DNA from: Geomonas ferrireducens
GTDB lineage: Bacteria > Desulfobacterota > Desulfuromonadia > Geobacterales > Geobacteraceae
Direction of reading: 5' to 3'
Assembly: GCF_004917065.1 (NCBI RefSeq)
Contig: NZ_SSYA01000002.1
Location: forward strand, 721,897 to 785,896
DNA length: 64,000 nt
How positions within the stretch are numbered: position 1 is the stretch's first letter; each line of letters starts with the position of its first letter. Shown piece after piece: positions 1 through 8,458 of this stretch. Made by a program: the position numbers and the translations under genes. Below the pieces are notes generated by a model that worked only from the letters and a program-made list of their open reading frames with translations, had not been told where the DNA came from and ran no database searches.

Positions 1-1299
1 AAGCACCCCCTCCAACTCATCCGGGTAGACGTTCACCCCGCCGCCGGTGACGATGAGCTCCTTCTCCCTCCCCTTGATGGTGAGCCAACCGTCCGGGGTG
101 ATCTCGCCCAAGTCGCCGGTTTTGAACCATCCATCCGCGGTGAAGGCGGCGCGGGTCGCCTCCTCATTCTGGTAATACCCGGGGAAGACGTTGTCGCCTT
201 TTACCACCACTTCCTTGCCGTCGAGCCGAAGCTCCACGCCCGGGAGAGGCGGCCCCACGGAACCTGCCACCTGGCGGTCGATGGTGTTGACGCAAAGGAC
301 CGGTGAGCATTCGGAAAGCCCGTACCCCTCGAGGACGGTGAAGCCCATGCCGTCCCAGAAGCGGAAGACGTCGGGATCGAGCGGCGCCCCGCCGGAAACG
401 AAGACGGCGAAATTGCTGCCGAACTTCTTGTGCACCGGAAAGAAGAGCATTTTCCGGGCCGCTTTTGAGAGCGGCTGCGCCTTTCCGGCGAGCCAGGAGA
501 AAACGCCGTCCAGTTTCTTCTCGGCGAGCTCCCGCTCGATGGAGCTTTTCAGAAGCTGCATCAGGCGCGGCACGGACATGATGACGTAGACGTCCTCATC
601 ACCGAGCGCCTCCATGATGGCGGAGGGCTTCAGCGTGCGCGGGTAGATCACCGTGGCGCCCCGGTAAAGCGGCGTGAAGAATCCCCCCATCTGTTCGAAC
701 ATGTGCGAGAGGGGCAAAAGTGAGAGAAACGAGAAGTGGGGGGTGATGATGGGGACACCCTCGTTTATCTGCACCATGTTGGCGACCAGGTTCCTGTGGG
801 TCAGTATGACCCCCTTCGGGTTCCCGGTAGTACCTGAGGTGTAGATCAGCTGCGCGATGTCGTCGGGGTCGGGATGCACGGCATCAGGATACGGGGCTAC
901 CTCCTCCAGAAGGTACTGGAGATCCTCGAGGAACAGCGCATCCGGAACGTCTAGGCGCTCGGGCTTGAAGCGGCTTTGCAGTACGATTCGGGCCTTGGTG
1001 AGCCCCAGGATCGACTCGGCGCGCGCACGGTCCGACATGAAGTCGACGGGGACGGCGATGGCGCCGCGCATGATGATGCCCCAGTAGGCGACGCCCCACC
1101 AGGATGAGTTCGGGCCCCAAAGCAGCACCCGGTCACCCGGGGCAACGCCGCGCTGCGCCAGCAGGTTCGCCATCCTTAGCGAAAGATCGGACAGCTCCCG
1201 GTAGGAAACGGTGAATCGGCGCACACCGGTCCGGTTGATGAGAGCCGTCTTGTCGCCGAGTGGAGCAAAGCTATGAAATAGATCTACCAGAGTCTTCAT
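1..1299 (-). CDS. Long-chain acyl-CoA synthetase / AMP-dependent ligase (3' end off window)
   Basis: ANL-superfamily ligase that would activate a carboxylic acid, probably a fatty acid, to its CoA thioester through an acyl-adenylate. The translation from ATG at 1299 (MKTLVDLFHSF) contains the P-loop motif YTSGTTGNPKGV near residue 160, a later GYGLSE block, and the hinge region WFKTGDLGEITPDG followed by GREKELI. Reading stops at the window edge inside the C-terminal lid domain (VNVYPDELEGVL), so about 433 residues are visible and the end is missing. The start is supported by GGAGGAG about 7 bases upstream. The substrate cannot be told from the sequence. Confidence 0.92.
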   Translation of the reverse strand, partial: MKTLVDLFHSFAPLGDKTALINRTGVRRFTVSYRELSDLSLRMANLLAQRGVAPGDRVLLWGPNSSWWGVAYWGIIMRGAIAVPVDFMSDRARAESILGLTKARIVLQSRFKPERLDVPDALFLEDLQYLLEEVAPYPDAVHPDPDDIAQLIYTSGTTGNPKGVILTHRNLVANMVQINEGVPIITPHFSFLSLLPLSHMFEQMGGFFTPLYRGATVIYPRTLKPSAIMEALGDEDVYVIMSVPRLMQLLKSSIERELAEKKLDGVFSWLAGKAQPLSKAARKMLFFPVHKKFGSNFAVFVSGGAPLDPDVFRFWDGMGFTVLEGYGLSECSPVLCVNTIDRQVAGSVGPPLPGVELRLDGKEVVVKGDNVFPGYYQNEEATRAAFTADGWFKTGDLGEITPDGWLTIKGREKELIVTGGGVNVYPDELEGVL

Positions 1300-1610
1300 A
1301 TCCGACTCCTCCGTAGGCAACCGCTTCTCCCGAACCGGGAACAGGCATCGGGAAATTGCGGCAGGTGGCCTTCAAGACGCAGCTACAGCTGAAACGATGC
1401 TTATAGTGCGTGCAGGAGCATTGTCACATGCTGAATGCACTTTGGCAACACCCGGTAGAATGGGTTGGGAGTTTAACCGAACCAATCTCGAATTCCAATC
1501 CGAAACGTCTTCGTTCTATTTCCCCGTTGCGAAGGTTCATCCGGGAATTCCGGGCAAGAAGCCTTTCAGATAACCCGTGTCCTCACTTGCTGAGAACGGT
1601 GACCTCGCGC

Positions 1611-1645
1611 TCCCCCCTTTGCGAAGGGGGGACGGGGGGGATTTG
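1611..1645 (-). repeat. REP-E repeat, copy a
   Basis: Read on the minus strand this is CAAATCCCCCC then a second C-run, TTCGC and AAAGGGGGGA. It is the inverse of copy b 140 bases away and also matches 25273-25312. The inner arms CCCCCCTT and AAGGGGGG can form a hairpin, so it resembles an intergenic REP element. Confidence 0.6.
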
Positions 1646-1780
1646 CTTTTGTTTCTCAGTTCTCGCTGGTGGGGCGGGATTCCAGGTCTTGCTTTCCTCC
1701 AGGAGGGGTAAAAGGATTTCCCGGTGACAGTCAATTATCTGTGAATGTAGTCCGCTGGTGCTTGTACGGTCCGACCAAGT

Positions 1781-1837
1781 CAAATCCCCCCTGCCCCCCC
1801 TTCGCAAAGGGGGGAACGTTAGGGCTCATGCAGTGCG
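1781..1837 (+). repeat. REP-E repeat, copy b
   Basis: CAAATCCCCCC followed by a C-run, TTCGCAAAGGGGGGAACGTT and the tail AGGGCTCATGCAGTG. The tail is shared with the copy at 22271-22310, where it reads AGGGCTCGTGCAGCG. Confidence 0.6.
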
Positions 1838-1887
1838 TTGTAAGCAGCTGCGCTTCACGTTCCCCGGAGTTTCCTGATGCCCCCTTT

Positions 1888-1916
1888 AAAAAAAAGCCGC
1901 CCTATCATAGGGCGGC
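1888..1916 (-). terminator. Rho-independent terminator of the small lipoprotein gene
   Basis: Hairpin GCCGCCCTA-TGA-TAGGGCGGC (1896-1916) followed on the minus strand by a run of eight T (1888-1895). It lies 25 bases after the stop of the lipoprotein gene. Confidence 0.85.
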
Positions 1917-1940
1917 TCATTGTGAACCTGCAAAGAGGGC

Positions 1941-2186
1941 CTACCTCTGCAGGATAGACCCCTTTTCTATCTGGTTCTTGCGAATCTCGTACTCTCTCCT
2001 GTCGATCCTTCCCGCCTTGTAGTCGTCCTCAAGCTGCTTCATCTGCCGATGCGCGCTGTACTCGTACGCACCTACCCCGACCGCGGCCCCACCCAGGGCA
2101 CCGCCGACCGCACTCCCCCCCCTGGTCTCACACCCGGAGGCGAGGGCCAAGGACATTGCTGTAACGACCAGAAGTAACTTTTTCAT
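1941..2186 (-). CDS. Small glycine-zipper lipoprotein
   Basis: 81 residues. A signal peptide ends in the lipobox LASGC (Cys19), so the mature protein should be lipid-anchored. The following stretch GGSAVGGALGGAAVGVGAYEY has the GxxxG spacing of a glycine zipper, which commonly inserts in or packs against membranes. The charged C-terminus LEDDYKAGRIDRREYEIRK resembles a short SHOCT-type helix. The gene is monocistronic, with its own terminator just downstream. A role in envelope integrity or stress is plausible for this architecture, but nothing in the sequence shows it. Confidence 0.75.
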   Translation of the reverse strand: MKKLLLVVTAMSLALASGCETRGGSAVGGALGGAAVGVGAYEYSAHRQMKQLEDDYKAGRIDRREYEIRKNQIEKGSILQR

Positions 2187-2254
2187 GGTTGGACTCCTTT
2201 GTTCGGTGAATTAGAGCTAATGCCCAATCCAGCTTACCACCATGATTAGTTTTT

Positions 2255-3295
2255 TCACATCTTTTCAGATGATCCGCTTTCTGATCCGGCAGGAGGGAGT
2301 GCCGAGGAAGGCTCCCCTCGGAAGGTCCAGTAGAGAAAAACGAGCGAAGGAATCAGTATCAATGCCCCGAAGGGAAGAATCGCAAGATAAGCCACCAGTG
2401 ATGCGCGGGGTGCCGCCGCTGCCTCGAGAGACATCTCGCCCACGATGAGATCCGGTGCCAGCGCTGCGGCAAATCCCGCCACGGTGAGAACGACGGTGGC
2501 TCCAGCGCAAAGTTGAGCCCCCCTGAAGCGGCGCCACAGCAACAGAAGCTGCGTCCCCACTCCGGCAAATACGGCGAGCACGACGAAAAACATGGGCCAC
2601 GACTCGAGAAGCCTTTGGCTGAAGCGGGGGGCGTAACGCAGGGCGAGCGGGATCATAGCAGCGGTAGCGATACCAAGCGCGACACCCGCCGCGATAGCCG
2701 CGTCCCTGAAGTCGTCCTGGAGCGGCGGCGCCACCCGGACGGTCATGTAGACGGGGGCGAGATAGGCGCATATGGCAAGCCCGATCAAACCGCCCATGAG
2801 GGTGAACGGGGTGAGCCAGACTGACGTACCCGTCGCAGTGACGCCGTAGTTGATGGTGATGGTTCCCGAAGCAGTCGCGGAAACGGCCATCCCCAGGGTG
2901 AAGGGGGTGAGCACGCTGGCGATTTCGAAAACGCGCGCGCTAAGCGGGACCTCCCGTCCGGTTTCCCGGCCGTAGTGGCGGAAGGCGAAGGCCGCCCCCC
3001 TGAAATTTATGCCGATCAGGGCGAGCACCAGAGGCGGCATGAGCGCGATGAAAAGGGCGGCAAATCCGGATGGGAAAGCGGTGAAGAGCGTCACCACGAT
3101 GAAGATGAGCCACACGTGGTTCGTTTCCCACACGGGACCGATCGCGTTGAAAAGAGCCTCGCGCTGCTCACGCGCACGGGGACCGAAGGCGAGCGCGGTC
3201 CAAATGCCCCCTCCGAAATCGGCTCCGCCGAACAGGGCGTAGAGTATGAGGGCGACCACCAGAACCAGCGCAGCAAGCGTTACAGGGTCAGTCAT
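2255..3295 (-). CDS. cydB: Cytochrome bd-type quinol oxidase subunit II
   Basis: Integral-membrane partner of CydA in the bd-type terminal oxidase, which reduces O2 with electrons from quinol. The 346-residue protein starts MTDPVTLAALVLVVALILYA and shows the family signature FGGADFGGGIW near the N-terminus, then about eight further hydrophobic helices. I chose the ATG at 3295 because it has GGAGGTG at the right distance and overlaps the end of cydA by 8 bases, as expected for coupled translation. In an anaerobic iron reducer the oxidase probably serves O2 detoxification or microaerobic growth; that is inference. Confidence 0.93.
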   Translation of the reverse strand: MTDPVTLAALVLVVALILYALFGGADFGGGIWTALAFGPRAREQREALFNAIGPVWETNHVWLIFIVVTLFTAFPSGFAALFIALMPPLVLALIGINFRGAAFAFRHYGRETGREVPLSARVFEIASVLTPFTLGMAVSATASGTITINYGVTATGTSVWLTPFTLMGGLIGLAICAYLAPVYMTVRVAPPLQDDFRDAAIAAGVALGIATAAMIPLALRYAPRFSQRLLESWPMFFVVLAVFAGVGTQLLLLWRRFRGAQLCAGATVVLTVAGFAAALAPDLIVGEMSLEAAAAPRASLVAYLAILPFGALILIPSLVFLYWTFRGEPSSALPPAGSESGSSEKM

Positions 3296-4601
3296 GAGAC
3301 ACCTCCCCACCCGTGCCTTTCTGCTGTCGCTGCAGCAACAGCCTCATGATTCCGGCGGTAAGGGCAAGGTAGACGAAGAGGAAGGTGGCGAATACCAGCA
3401 AGAGCCCGTCGTTCGGGGTGACCGCCTGCGAGGTGCGCAGGTATCCCTTCACCACCCACGGCTGCCTTCCGAATTCGGTGACCATCCAGCCGCTTTCAAG
3501 CGCGATGATGCCGAAGGGGGCGGCAAAAGCGAGATACTTCAGCTGGGCGCGTCCGGGCTCCGTTTCGTTCTTTCTCCAGCGCGCCCACCAGTACCAGACC
3601 AAGGCGAGCGCCATGACGAAGAAAGAACCGACCATCAGGTCGAAAAACGGGTGCACCAGGCGCGGGTCAGGGGTCGTCCCCTGCGGGAACGCGTCTAGCC
3701 CCTGCACCACGGCATCGGGATCGTGGTGTGCGAGAAGGCTCAAAAGCTTCGGGATCCTGATCGCATAGGACACCGTTCCCGTTTCAGGATCAGGCCAGCC
3801 GCCGATGATGAGCGGGGCGGCGGCAGAGGTCTTGAAGTGCGCCTCCATGGCCGCGAGTTTCGCGGTCTGGTGCTCCGCTACGGCGTACGCAGCCCAGTCT
3901 CCGGTTACCAGCATGAGCGGGGCCGCCACGAGGGCGACGAAAAGAGAAAGGGAAAGAGCTTTTTTCCCGTCCCCGCCTCCCCTCCCCTTCAACAGCGCCA
4001 CCGCGTAAAAGCCGGCAACGGCAAAGGCGGTCGCAACGTAGGCGGCCAGGGTGCCATGGACAGCCTGGTGCAGCCATGCCTGGTTGAAGAAGGCGCGCAT
4101 CGGCTGGACGTTCGCGGGAGCGCCGTCGATCATCTGGAATCCGGCAGGGGTGTTCATCCAACCGTTGGCGCTGATGACGAATACAGCGGATACCGCCGAC
4201 GCGAGTGTGAGGGGGATGGTGCAAAGAAACAGCGCGCGCCTGGAAAGCCGCTCTTCTCCGTAGATATACAGGGCGAGAAAGATCGCCTCGGTGAAAAATG
4301 CGAACCCCTCCATGGAAAACGCCAGCCCGATCATCGGTCCGCTGAAAGCCATGAACTGCGGCCAGAGAAGCCCGAGTTCGAAGGAGAGGATGGTTCCGGA
4401 AACCGCGCCGATGGCGAAGAGCACCCCGGCGGGTCTGATCCAGCGTCTGGCGAGGAGATGCCACGTATCGTCGCCGGTTTTAAGCGCCAGCCCCTCTGCC
4501 AGCATGAGCATAAGCGGCAGGCCGATCCCAAGTGTTGCGTAGACGATGTGGAAGGCGAGCGAAACGCCCATAAGGGCGCGAGCAGCAAGCAGGTTGTCCA
4601 T
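3288..4601 (-). CDS. cydA: Cytochrome bd-type quinol oxidase subunit I
   Basis: 437 residues from ATG 4601 (MDNLLAARALMGVSLAFHIV). It carries the haem ligand His in the first helix (AFHIVYATLG), the Q-loop KLAAME pair of Lys and Glu used in quinol binding, and the conserved GRQPW motif near haem b558. The Q-loop is short, so this is the compact or cyanide-insensitive-oxidase-like form rather than the long E. coli form. An in-frame upstream extension to 4733 exists, but it lacks family similarity and the family N-terminus begins exactly at 4601. cydB follows with an 8-base overlap. No cydX-like small ORF is evident after cydB. Confidence 0.93.
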   Translation of the reverse strand: MDNLLAARALMGVSLAFHIVYATLGIGLPLMLMLAEGLALKTGDDTWHLLARRWIRPAGVLFAIGAVSGTILSFELGLLWPQFMAFSGPMIGLAFSMEGFAFFTEAIFLALYIYGEERLSRRALFLCTIPLTLASAVSAVFVISANGWMNTPAGFQMIDGAPANVQPMRAFFNQAWLHQAVHGTLAAYVATAFAVAGFYAVALLKGRGGGDGKKALSLSLFVALVAAPLMLVTGDWAAYAVAEHQTAKLAAMEAHFKTSAAAPLIIGGWPDPETGTVSYAIRIPKLLSLLAHHDPDAVVQGLDAFPQGTTPDPRLVHPFFDLMVGSFFVMALALVWYWWARWRKNETEPGRAQLKYLAFAAPFGIIALESGWMVTEFGRQPWVVKGYLRTSQAVTPNDGLLLVFATFLFVYLALTAGIMRLLLQRQQKGTGGEVSHD

Positions 4602-4824
4602 AGGGTTCCCCGTGAAGGTACGTGTGTTGGCATCTGCAGTGCGCCCGATGCGGCGCTCGCCTCTGGAGTTTTTAAAACTCTCCAAGTTTGGATAATCAGG
4701 GGTGTTTGTCAAGCAGGTGCGGACGCAGAGCACGAGCGTTGACCTGGATGCTTGCGGGGCAGGGAAAGGATGATATGGTTAGCCCGTCCCAACAAAACCA
4801 ACCATTTCAAAAAGGAGATCGGCA

Positions 4825-5433
4825 ATGCCCCACAACAACATTCCGCATCCAGAGATGGTAGCTAAGTCGGAGGAGGTGCGTCAGGTAATGACGCCGGAGT
4901 GGTACTCCCGTTTGATATCGCTCATCCCCGACCCCAGCAGGTATGATCAGCTGCATAACCGATTCGAGGGAAGCGTCACAGAGTCCTTCAAGGGGGATCC
5001 ACAGAAAGTAAAGGAGTGTGAAGAGGCCCGGCGCGAATTGAACGTCGCACTATCCGTAATCATGGGAGTCAGTAAAGCGGTGAGCATCTTAGACCCCACG
5101 GTGAATGAAAAGCTCGGGAGCACCCATCAGAAGTCCTCGCCCGCCGGTGCGCCATTGGCTGCGGCCAAAGATCTGAGGATATTTTACGACAAGAATGGAC
5201 AGCCCTACTGCTCATTTACCAAACTGCCAGGTTCAAAGGGCCACGAGATATGGTTCTGTACAGGGGAACCCGGCGTAGAAGCTAATTGGAGTCTGTTGGT
5301 GTGGTCAACTACCTGCCAAAAGATGTATCTCAAGGGATTAAACAGAACGCTGACCAACTATTTGAAGCTAAGGTGTAAAAGAGGCAATGAGGGAGGGCCT
5401 TGGTCGAACATGGTAATCTTACCACCCGTGTGA
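4825..5433 (+). CDS. Hypothetical protein, 202 aa
   Basis: I do not recognise this protein. It begins MPHNNIPHPEMVAKSEEVRQ after a good ribosome-binding site (AAAGGAGATCGGCA). It has no signal peptide or membrane segment. The N-terminal half is helical (residues ~10-95); the C-terminal half has aromatic, strand-like segments (DLRIFYDKNGQPYCSFTKL, EIWFCTGEPG, WSLLVWSTTCQKMYL) with four cysteines. It is the only clear plus-strand gene in the first 24 kb and is followed by a strong GC-rich hairpin. The A/T-leaning codon use differs from cydAB, so it may have been acquired. Confidence 0.7.
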   Translation: MPHNNIPHPEMVAKSEEVRQVMTPEWYSRLISLIPDPSRYDQLHNRFEGSVTESFKGDPQKVKECEEARRELNVALSVIMGVSKAVSILDPTVNEKLGSTHQKSSPAGAPLAAAKDLRIFYDKNGQPYCSFTKLPGSKGHEIWFCTGEPGVEANWSLLVWSTTCQKMYLKGLNRTLTNYLKLRCKRGNEGGPWSNMVILPPV

Positions 5434-5439
5434 CAACTT

Positions 5440-5478
5440 CCCGCACGCACCCTCCTCCGCTCGGAGGGGGCGTGCGGG
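5440..5478 (+). terminator. Strong GC-rich hairpin after the 202-aa gene
   Basis: Arms CCCGCACGC (5440-5448) and GCGTGCGGG (5470-5478) pair perfectly, with a further CCTCC/GGAGG inside. There is no T-run, so it is either an imperfect terminator or an mRNA 3'-end stabiliser. It starts 7 bases after the stop codon. Confidence 0.5.
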
Positions 5479-5580
5479 CATCACCTTCAAGTCGGAAGCA
5501 CCCACCACCTTGGTTACGTCAACCTCTCAAACCAATTGGTAGATCACAACCTCCTGTCGACATCCAAGAACTAGGTTCAG

Positions 5581-5780
5581 AACCGTCATTTCTGAAACGG
5601 ATTCGTCGTTTCTGAAACGGATCCGTCGTTTCTGAAATGGATCCGTCGTTTCTGAAAACGGATCCGTCGTTTCTGAAACGGATCCGTCGTTTCTGAAATG
5701 GATCCGTCGTTTCTGAAATGGATTCGTCGTTTCTGAAATGGATTCGTCGTTTCTGGAAACGGATTCGTCATTTCTGAATC
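5581..5780. repeat. Tandem array of ten ~20-bp units
   Basis: Ten head-to-tail copies with consensus ATCCGTCGTTTCTGAAACGG. Eight units are about 20 bp and two (5641-5661, 5742-5762) have one extra A; the last is slightly truncated. Variation is limited to C/T in ATYCG and C/T in AAAYGG. Each unit centres on the near-palindrome GTTTC-T-GAAAC. There are no spacers, so it is not a CRISPR. It lies between a plus-strand gene end and a minus-strand gene end. Confidence 0.9.
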
Positions 5781-5812
5781 GCATGCATCGCTCATCAATC
5801 GGATAATCAGTA

Positions 5813-6769
5813 TTAGATATCAGGATGAGGACGAGACTGCAGGCGTGCTGCTAGGGCTGCCAGGTGGCGCCCATCGGTGCCGCAGCATCCGCCAAGTATT
5901 TTGAGGCCGAGTTCCGTGCCCATTGCGGCCACCGATGCCCCAAATGCCTCTGGGGCCTCCTCCACGAGAGCAGTGCTATTGTCCAAGTCTTCGGGACTGA
6001 GAGCCGCGGTATTTGCGAGAAGACCGATCATGCGCCGGCGAACTCCTGCAGAAGAATTGGTTTCATGGAGTAACGCAGCTCTGGCAAAGGTGACATGGGT
6101 GCAATTGATCATGAACGCGAGCGGCTTGGGATCGGCTGCGGCGTCGATTGCCGCGATGGCCTCCTTAAGCGGCGTTCCATCAAGGAGGGTACCGGTCGGT
6201 CGGACCACGAAACTTACGATATAAGGTTTTCCCGTTGCCGCCAAGGCCAAGGCAAGGCCAGTTGCTTCGCTCAGAGCCGGCAGCGTGGCCGCCAAGAGAA
6301 AGTCCACCTTCGTCGCCGCGAGCTTTTCCGCCTGCCACGCATGATATTCCGCCGCCTGGTTAACCGGGAGGGCCTCGGCTGGTCGGTAGGCGTCACCTTT
6401 ACAACTCATCAACCCGCAGATGAGGATCTTGTCGGCGTATTCCTGGTAGCTCTGTCTCAAGCCTTCCAGAAAGGCGGCGTTGTCGCCATTCAGGTCTGTG
6501 CCCTCGAGGCCTGCCGCGGCAATACGTCCCTTGCTCGCCCGCCATGTCGGAGTAGACATGAGGAGAGGCAGTCCGGCCTGGCAGCCGATGTCGAGGTACT
6601 CCCGGCAGATCCCCTCCAGCGCCCTTCGATTTTCTTCGTGGTAGATGAAAGCCGAATTGACGACAAAGGGATCAAGCTCAAGCCCCTTCATGCGGCGCAG
6701 GCGCTCGATTACGGCCCCTTCACCAAGAATGAACGGGTATCGGCTAAGAATGGTGTCGATGGTATTCAT
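5813..6769 (-). CDS. Homocysteine S-methyltransferase family protein
   Basis: 318 residues from ATG 6769, preceded by GGGGAGAGAGACG. This family transfers a methyl group to a thiol such as homocysteine using a catalytic zinc held by three cysteines. Those are visible here: the Cys in NCTHV (about residue 215) and the adjacent pair in GGCCGTDGRHL near the C-terminus. The TIM-barrel strand pattern fits (ILICGLMSCKG, FLLAATLPAL, IVSFVVRPTG). It stands alone, without the cobalamin or folate domains of MetH, so it is the stand-alone MmuM/BhmT-like type. The physiological methyl donor cannot be told. Confidence 0.85.
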   Translation of the reverse strand: MNTIDTILSRYPFILGEGAVIERLRRMKGLELDPFVVNSAFIYHEENRRALEGICREYLDIGCQAGLPLLMSTPTWRASKGRIAAAGLEGTDLNGDNAAFLEGLRQSYQEYADKILICGLMSCKGDAYRPAEALPVNQAAEYHAWQAEKLAATKVDFLLAATLPALSEATGLALALAATGKPYIVSFVVRPTGTLLDGTPLKEAIAAIDAAADPKPLAFMINCTHVTFARAALLHETNSSAGVRRRMIGLLANTAALSPEDLDNSTALVEEAPEAFGASVAAMGTELGLKILGGCCGTDGRHLAALAARLQSRPHPDI

Positions 6770-6808
6770 CGTCTCTCTCCCCTTCTCCCGACTTCGAATT
6801 TGCTCATC

Positions 6809-6862
6809 ACTGGGGGCGGGCTCGACATTCGGATGTTCCAATCCGCTCAAATGTCCAAAAGC
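6809..6862. repeat. REP-A repeat, copy 1 (right arm lost)
   Basis: Matches the left arm and loop of the REP-A elements at 11643-11706 and 13858-13921 (GGCTCGACATTCGGA, AATCCGCTCAAATGTCCAAA), but the right-hand inverted arm is replaced by unrelated sequence. It lies between the methyltransferase and the HipA-like gene. Confidence 0.7.
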
Positions 6863-6900
6863 TGATGCCGTTCAGATTGGGCCGTCTCTCGGTCCCCTCG

Positions 6901-8259
6901 TTACGCCAGTAGCTTCGGACTGTTTTGGAGGTTTCTGACGTTCTCGAGATTGTCTCGACAGATTTGTCTGAACCGGTCCGAAATTCTTTTATCAACAGCA
7001 ACTCTCTCCCAGAAGGTGATCGCCGCGCTTAGAGCGTCATCCCATACACCAGATGCCGGCATCGAGAACATGGGTGGCTTGAAGATACGCTCCGGCGCTG
7101 TCCCATCCATGGGGCGGTAGAACATAGGAAGCATGTCGTAGGCAGGCCTGAGAGTAAAACGCACACCGCCAACGGGAACGAGAGAGACATTGCCAAAATG
7201 CTTGTCCGTATTGGCTATCAGGTCGCCGAATACCCATAGCCATCGGAGGTTCCTCGCGTCCTCTCGGGTGAGCCGCTTATCCGCTTCCATTCTGTCCGCA
7301 GCCGCAATCCAGTTGTCTTGCCGTCCGTAGAACTCATTATCGATAGCTCTAAGAGAAATCATCGGCAGTCGGCCTGACCGCCCCACCCTGTCGAAACGCG
7401 TCACCTCAAGGAACACCCTATCGGCAGCTTCAACAAGCGAAGTCTCAACGGCAGATATCCCAATTTCCTTTAGGATCTCAAGGGCGATATGTTCACAAAC
7501 AAGAAGGTCGGCCCATCGGCGTCCCTCAAGGGAATGAACAGGCGGGGAAAACTTGACCAGTAGATGCTGGATCTCCCCTTTTCTCTCAACCATCACGGTA
7601 AATTTAGGCTGTTCACCCCCAGCAGAAGATCCGACAGGTTGCCCCTCCATAGCGTTCTTCGCCATTATTGGATAGGCTGTTTGGAGTTCGTCCTGCTTAA
7701 GCAAAGCAAACCTCTCATGCGAGAGACCGAAATACCGATCGAGGGATTCCCGACCTACGATCAAGTCGCCCATCAAGTCTTCGCCACGGCACGATAGTGC
7801 CACAAGCACGTGATCATCGTTCCAATCAAAGATTCTGGGTGGTAGAGAAAGAGCATCAGATAGTCGTCTAACAAACGCGCGTCCCGTAAAGCCGTCCGGG
7901 CGCAGATCGGAAAGAAACCATGGAAGGCTCTTGTATTGAACAGCCCCCTCACCTTTTGTCTGCCACAGGTACTCATCGTGGCCTATCGTGCTCAACACCC
8001 CAATCGAGTAAGCGTTCCCATCCTGGTCAACGCGAAAGACCGGGAAATCCCCTCCAAGCCCTCTGAGATCACGTCGAAGCGTATAGCGCCTTGTACGTGC
8101 GTTACCAATAACGACGACGCTCTCGGACAAGCGGGAGATGAGGCGCGAGACCGAAGGCTGGCTTAAATCGAGCCGTTCTTGAATATCTTCAGAAGTACGA
8201 ACGCCGGCAGCGAGATACGCCAGGAGTCGAGCTTCGTTGTCACCCCGGGAGCGGGACAT
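6901..8259 (-). CDS. yjjJ: HipA-family kinase with fused N-terminal HTH (YjjJ type)
   Basis: 452 residues. Residues 1-65 form a winged-helix DNA-binding domain (SQPSVSRLISRLSE as recognition helix), followed by a HipA-like Ser/Thr kinase. Kinase features seen are the Gly-rich SSAGGEQPKF loop, the catalytic loop NTDKHFGN (Asp and Asn of the HipA DxHxxN pattern) and the metal-binding Asp in PAYDMLP. Classical HipA works with a separate DNA-binding antitoxin, HipB. No hipB is adjacent, and the fused HTH probably replaces it, as in E. coli YjjJ. Repeats and an inverted repeat just upstream are good candidates for autoregulation. The substrate is unknown. Confidence 0.85.
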   Translation of the reverse strand: MSRSRGDNEARLLAYLAAGVRTSEDIQERLDLSQPSVSRLISRLSESVVVIGNARTRRYTLRRDLRGLGGDFPVFRVDQDGNAYSIGVLSTIGHDEYLWQTKGEGAVQYKSLPWFLSDLRPDGFTGRAFVRRLSDALSLPPRIFDWNDDHVLVALSCRGEDLMGDLIVGRESLDRYFGLSHERFALLKQDELQTAYPIMAKNAMEGQPVGSSAGGEQPKFTVMVERKGEIQHLLVKFSPPVHSLEGRRWADLLVCEHIALEILKEIGISAVETSLVEAADRVFLEVTRFDRVGRSGRLPMISLRAIDNEFYGRQDNWIAAADRMEADKRLTREDARNLRWLWVFGDLIANTDKHFGNVSLVPVGGVRFTLRPAYDMLPMFYRPMDGTAPERIFKPPMFSMPASGVWDDALSAAITFWERVAVDKRISDRFRQICRDNLENVRNLQNSPKLLA

Positions 8260-8295
8260 GGGATGCCTCGTTTTTTTTGAGGTCGAATGAATAAA

Positions 8296-8351
8296 CCGGT
8301 AAGTCTAGGGAATAGACTTCCGGTCCAGTGAATAGATTTATGAATAGATTT
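8296..8351 (-). promoter_or_regulatory. Candidate operator of the HipA-like gene
   Basis: An inverted repeat CCGGTAAGTCTA / TAGACTTCCGG (8296-8323) lies 37 bases upstream of the start. It overlaps the first of three direct repeats, GAATAGACTT at 8310, GAATAGATTT at 8330 and GAATAGATTT at 8342. This layout suits binding by the gene's own HTH domain. The function is inference. Confidence 0.45.
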
Positions 8352-8458
8352 CTAGCAGATTTAAGAGGTATTTTCAACATGTAACGCGATCCGAATCCAC
8401 GGCAGTGAATAGCGGACATATCTCGCATCATGAGAAATGGGCTTCTTCCCTGAACCCG

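Larger units (their letters stand above)
1300..1887. other. Gene-free stretch with an inverted pair of G/C-rich repeats
   Basis: No convincing gene is visible between the ligase start and the next terminator. The stretch carries two copies, in opposite orientation, of a C-run/G-run repeat around TTCGCAAAGGGGGGA (1611-1645 and 1781-1837). Confidence 0.5.

Noticed and set aside
1410-1727. A 105-codon plus-strand ORF in the first intergenic region
   Set aside because: It runs through the REP-E repeat and lacks a ribosome-binding site or recognisable protein features.
5581-5780. CRISPR array
   Set aside because: The 20-bp units are contiguous with no spacers, and no cas genes are nearby.
5527-5798. 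Minus-strand proteins encoded by the tandem repeat (about 70-85 residues)
   Set aside because: They exist only because 20-bp repeats without stops give a periodic 20-residue peptide; no start signals and no conservation expected.
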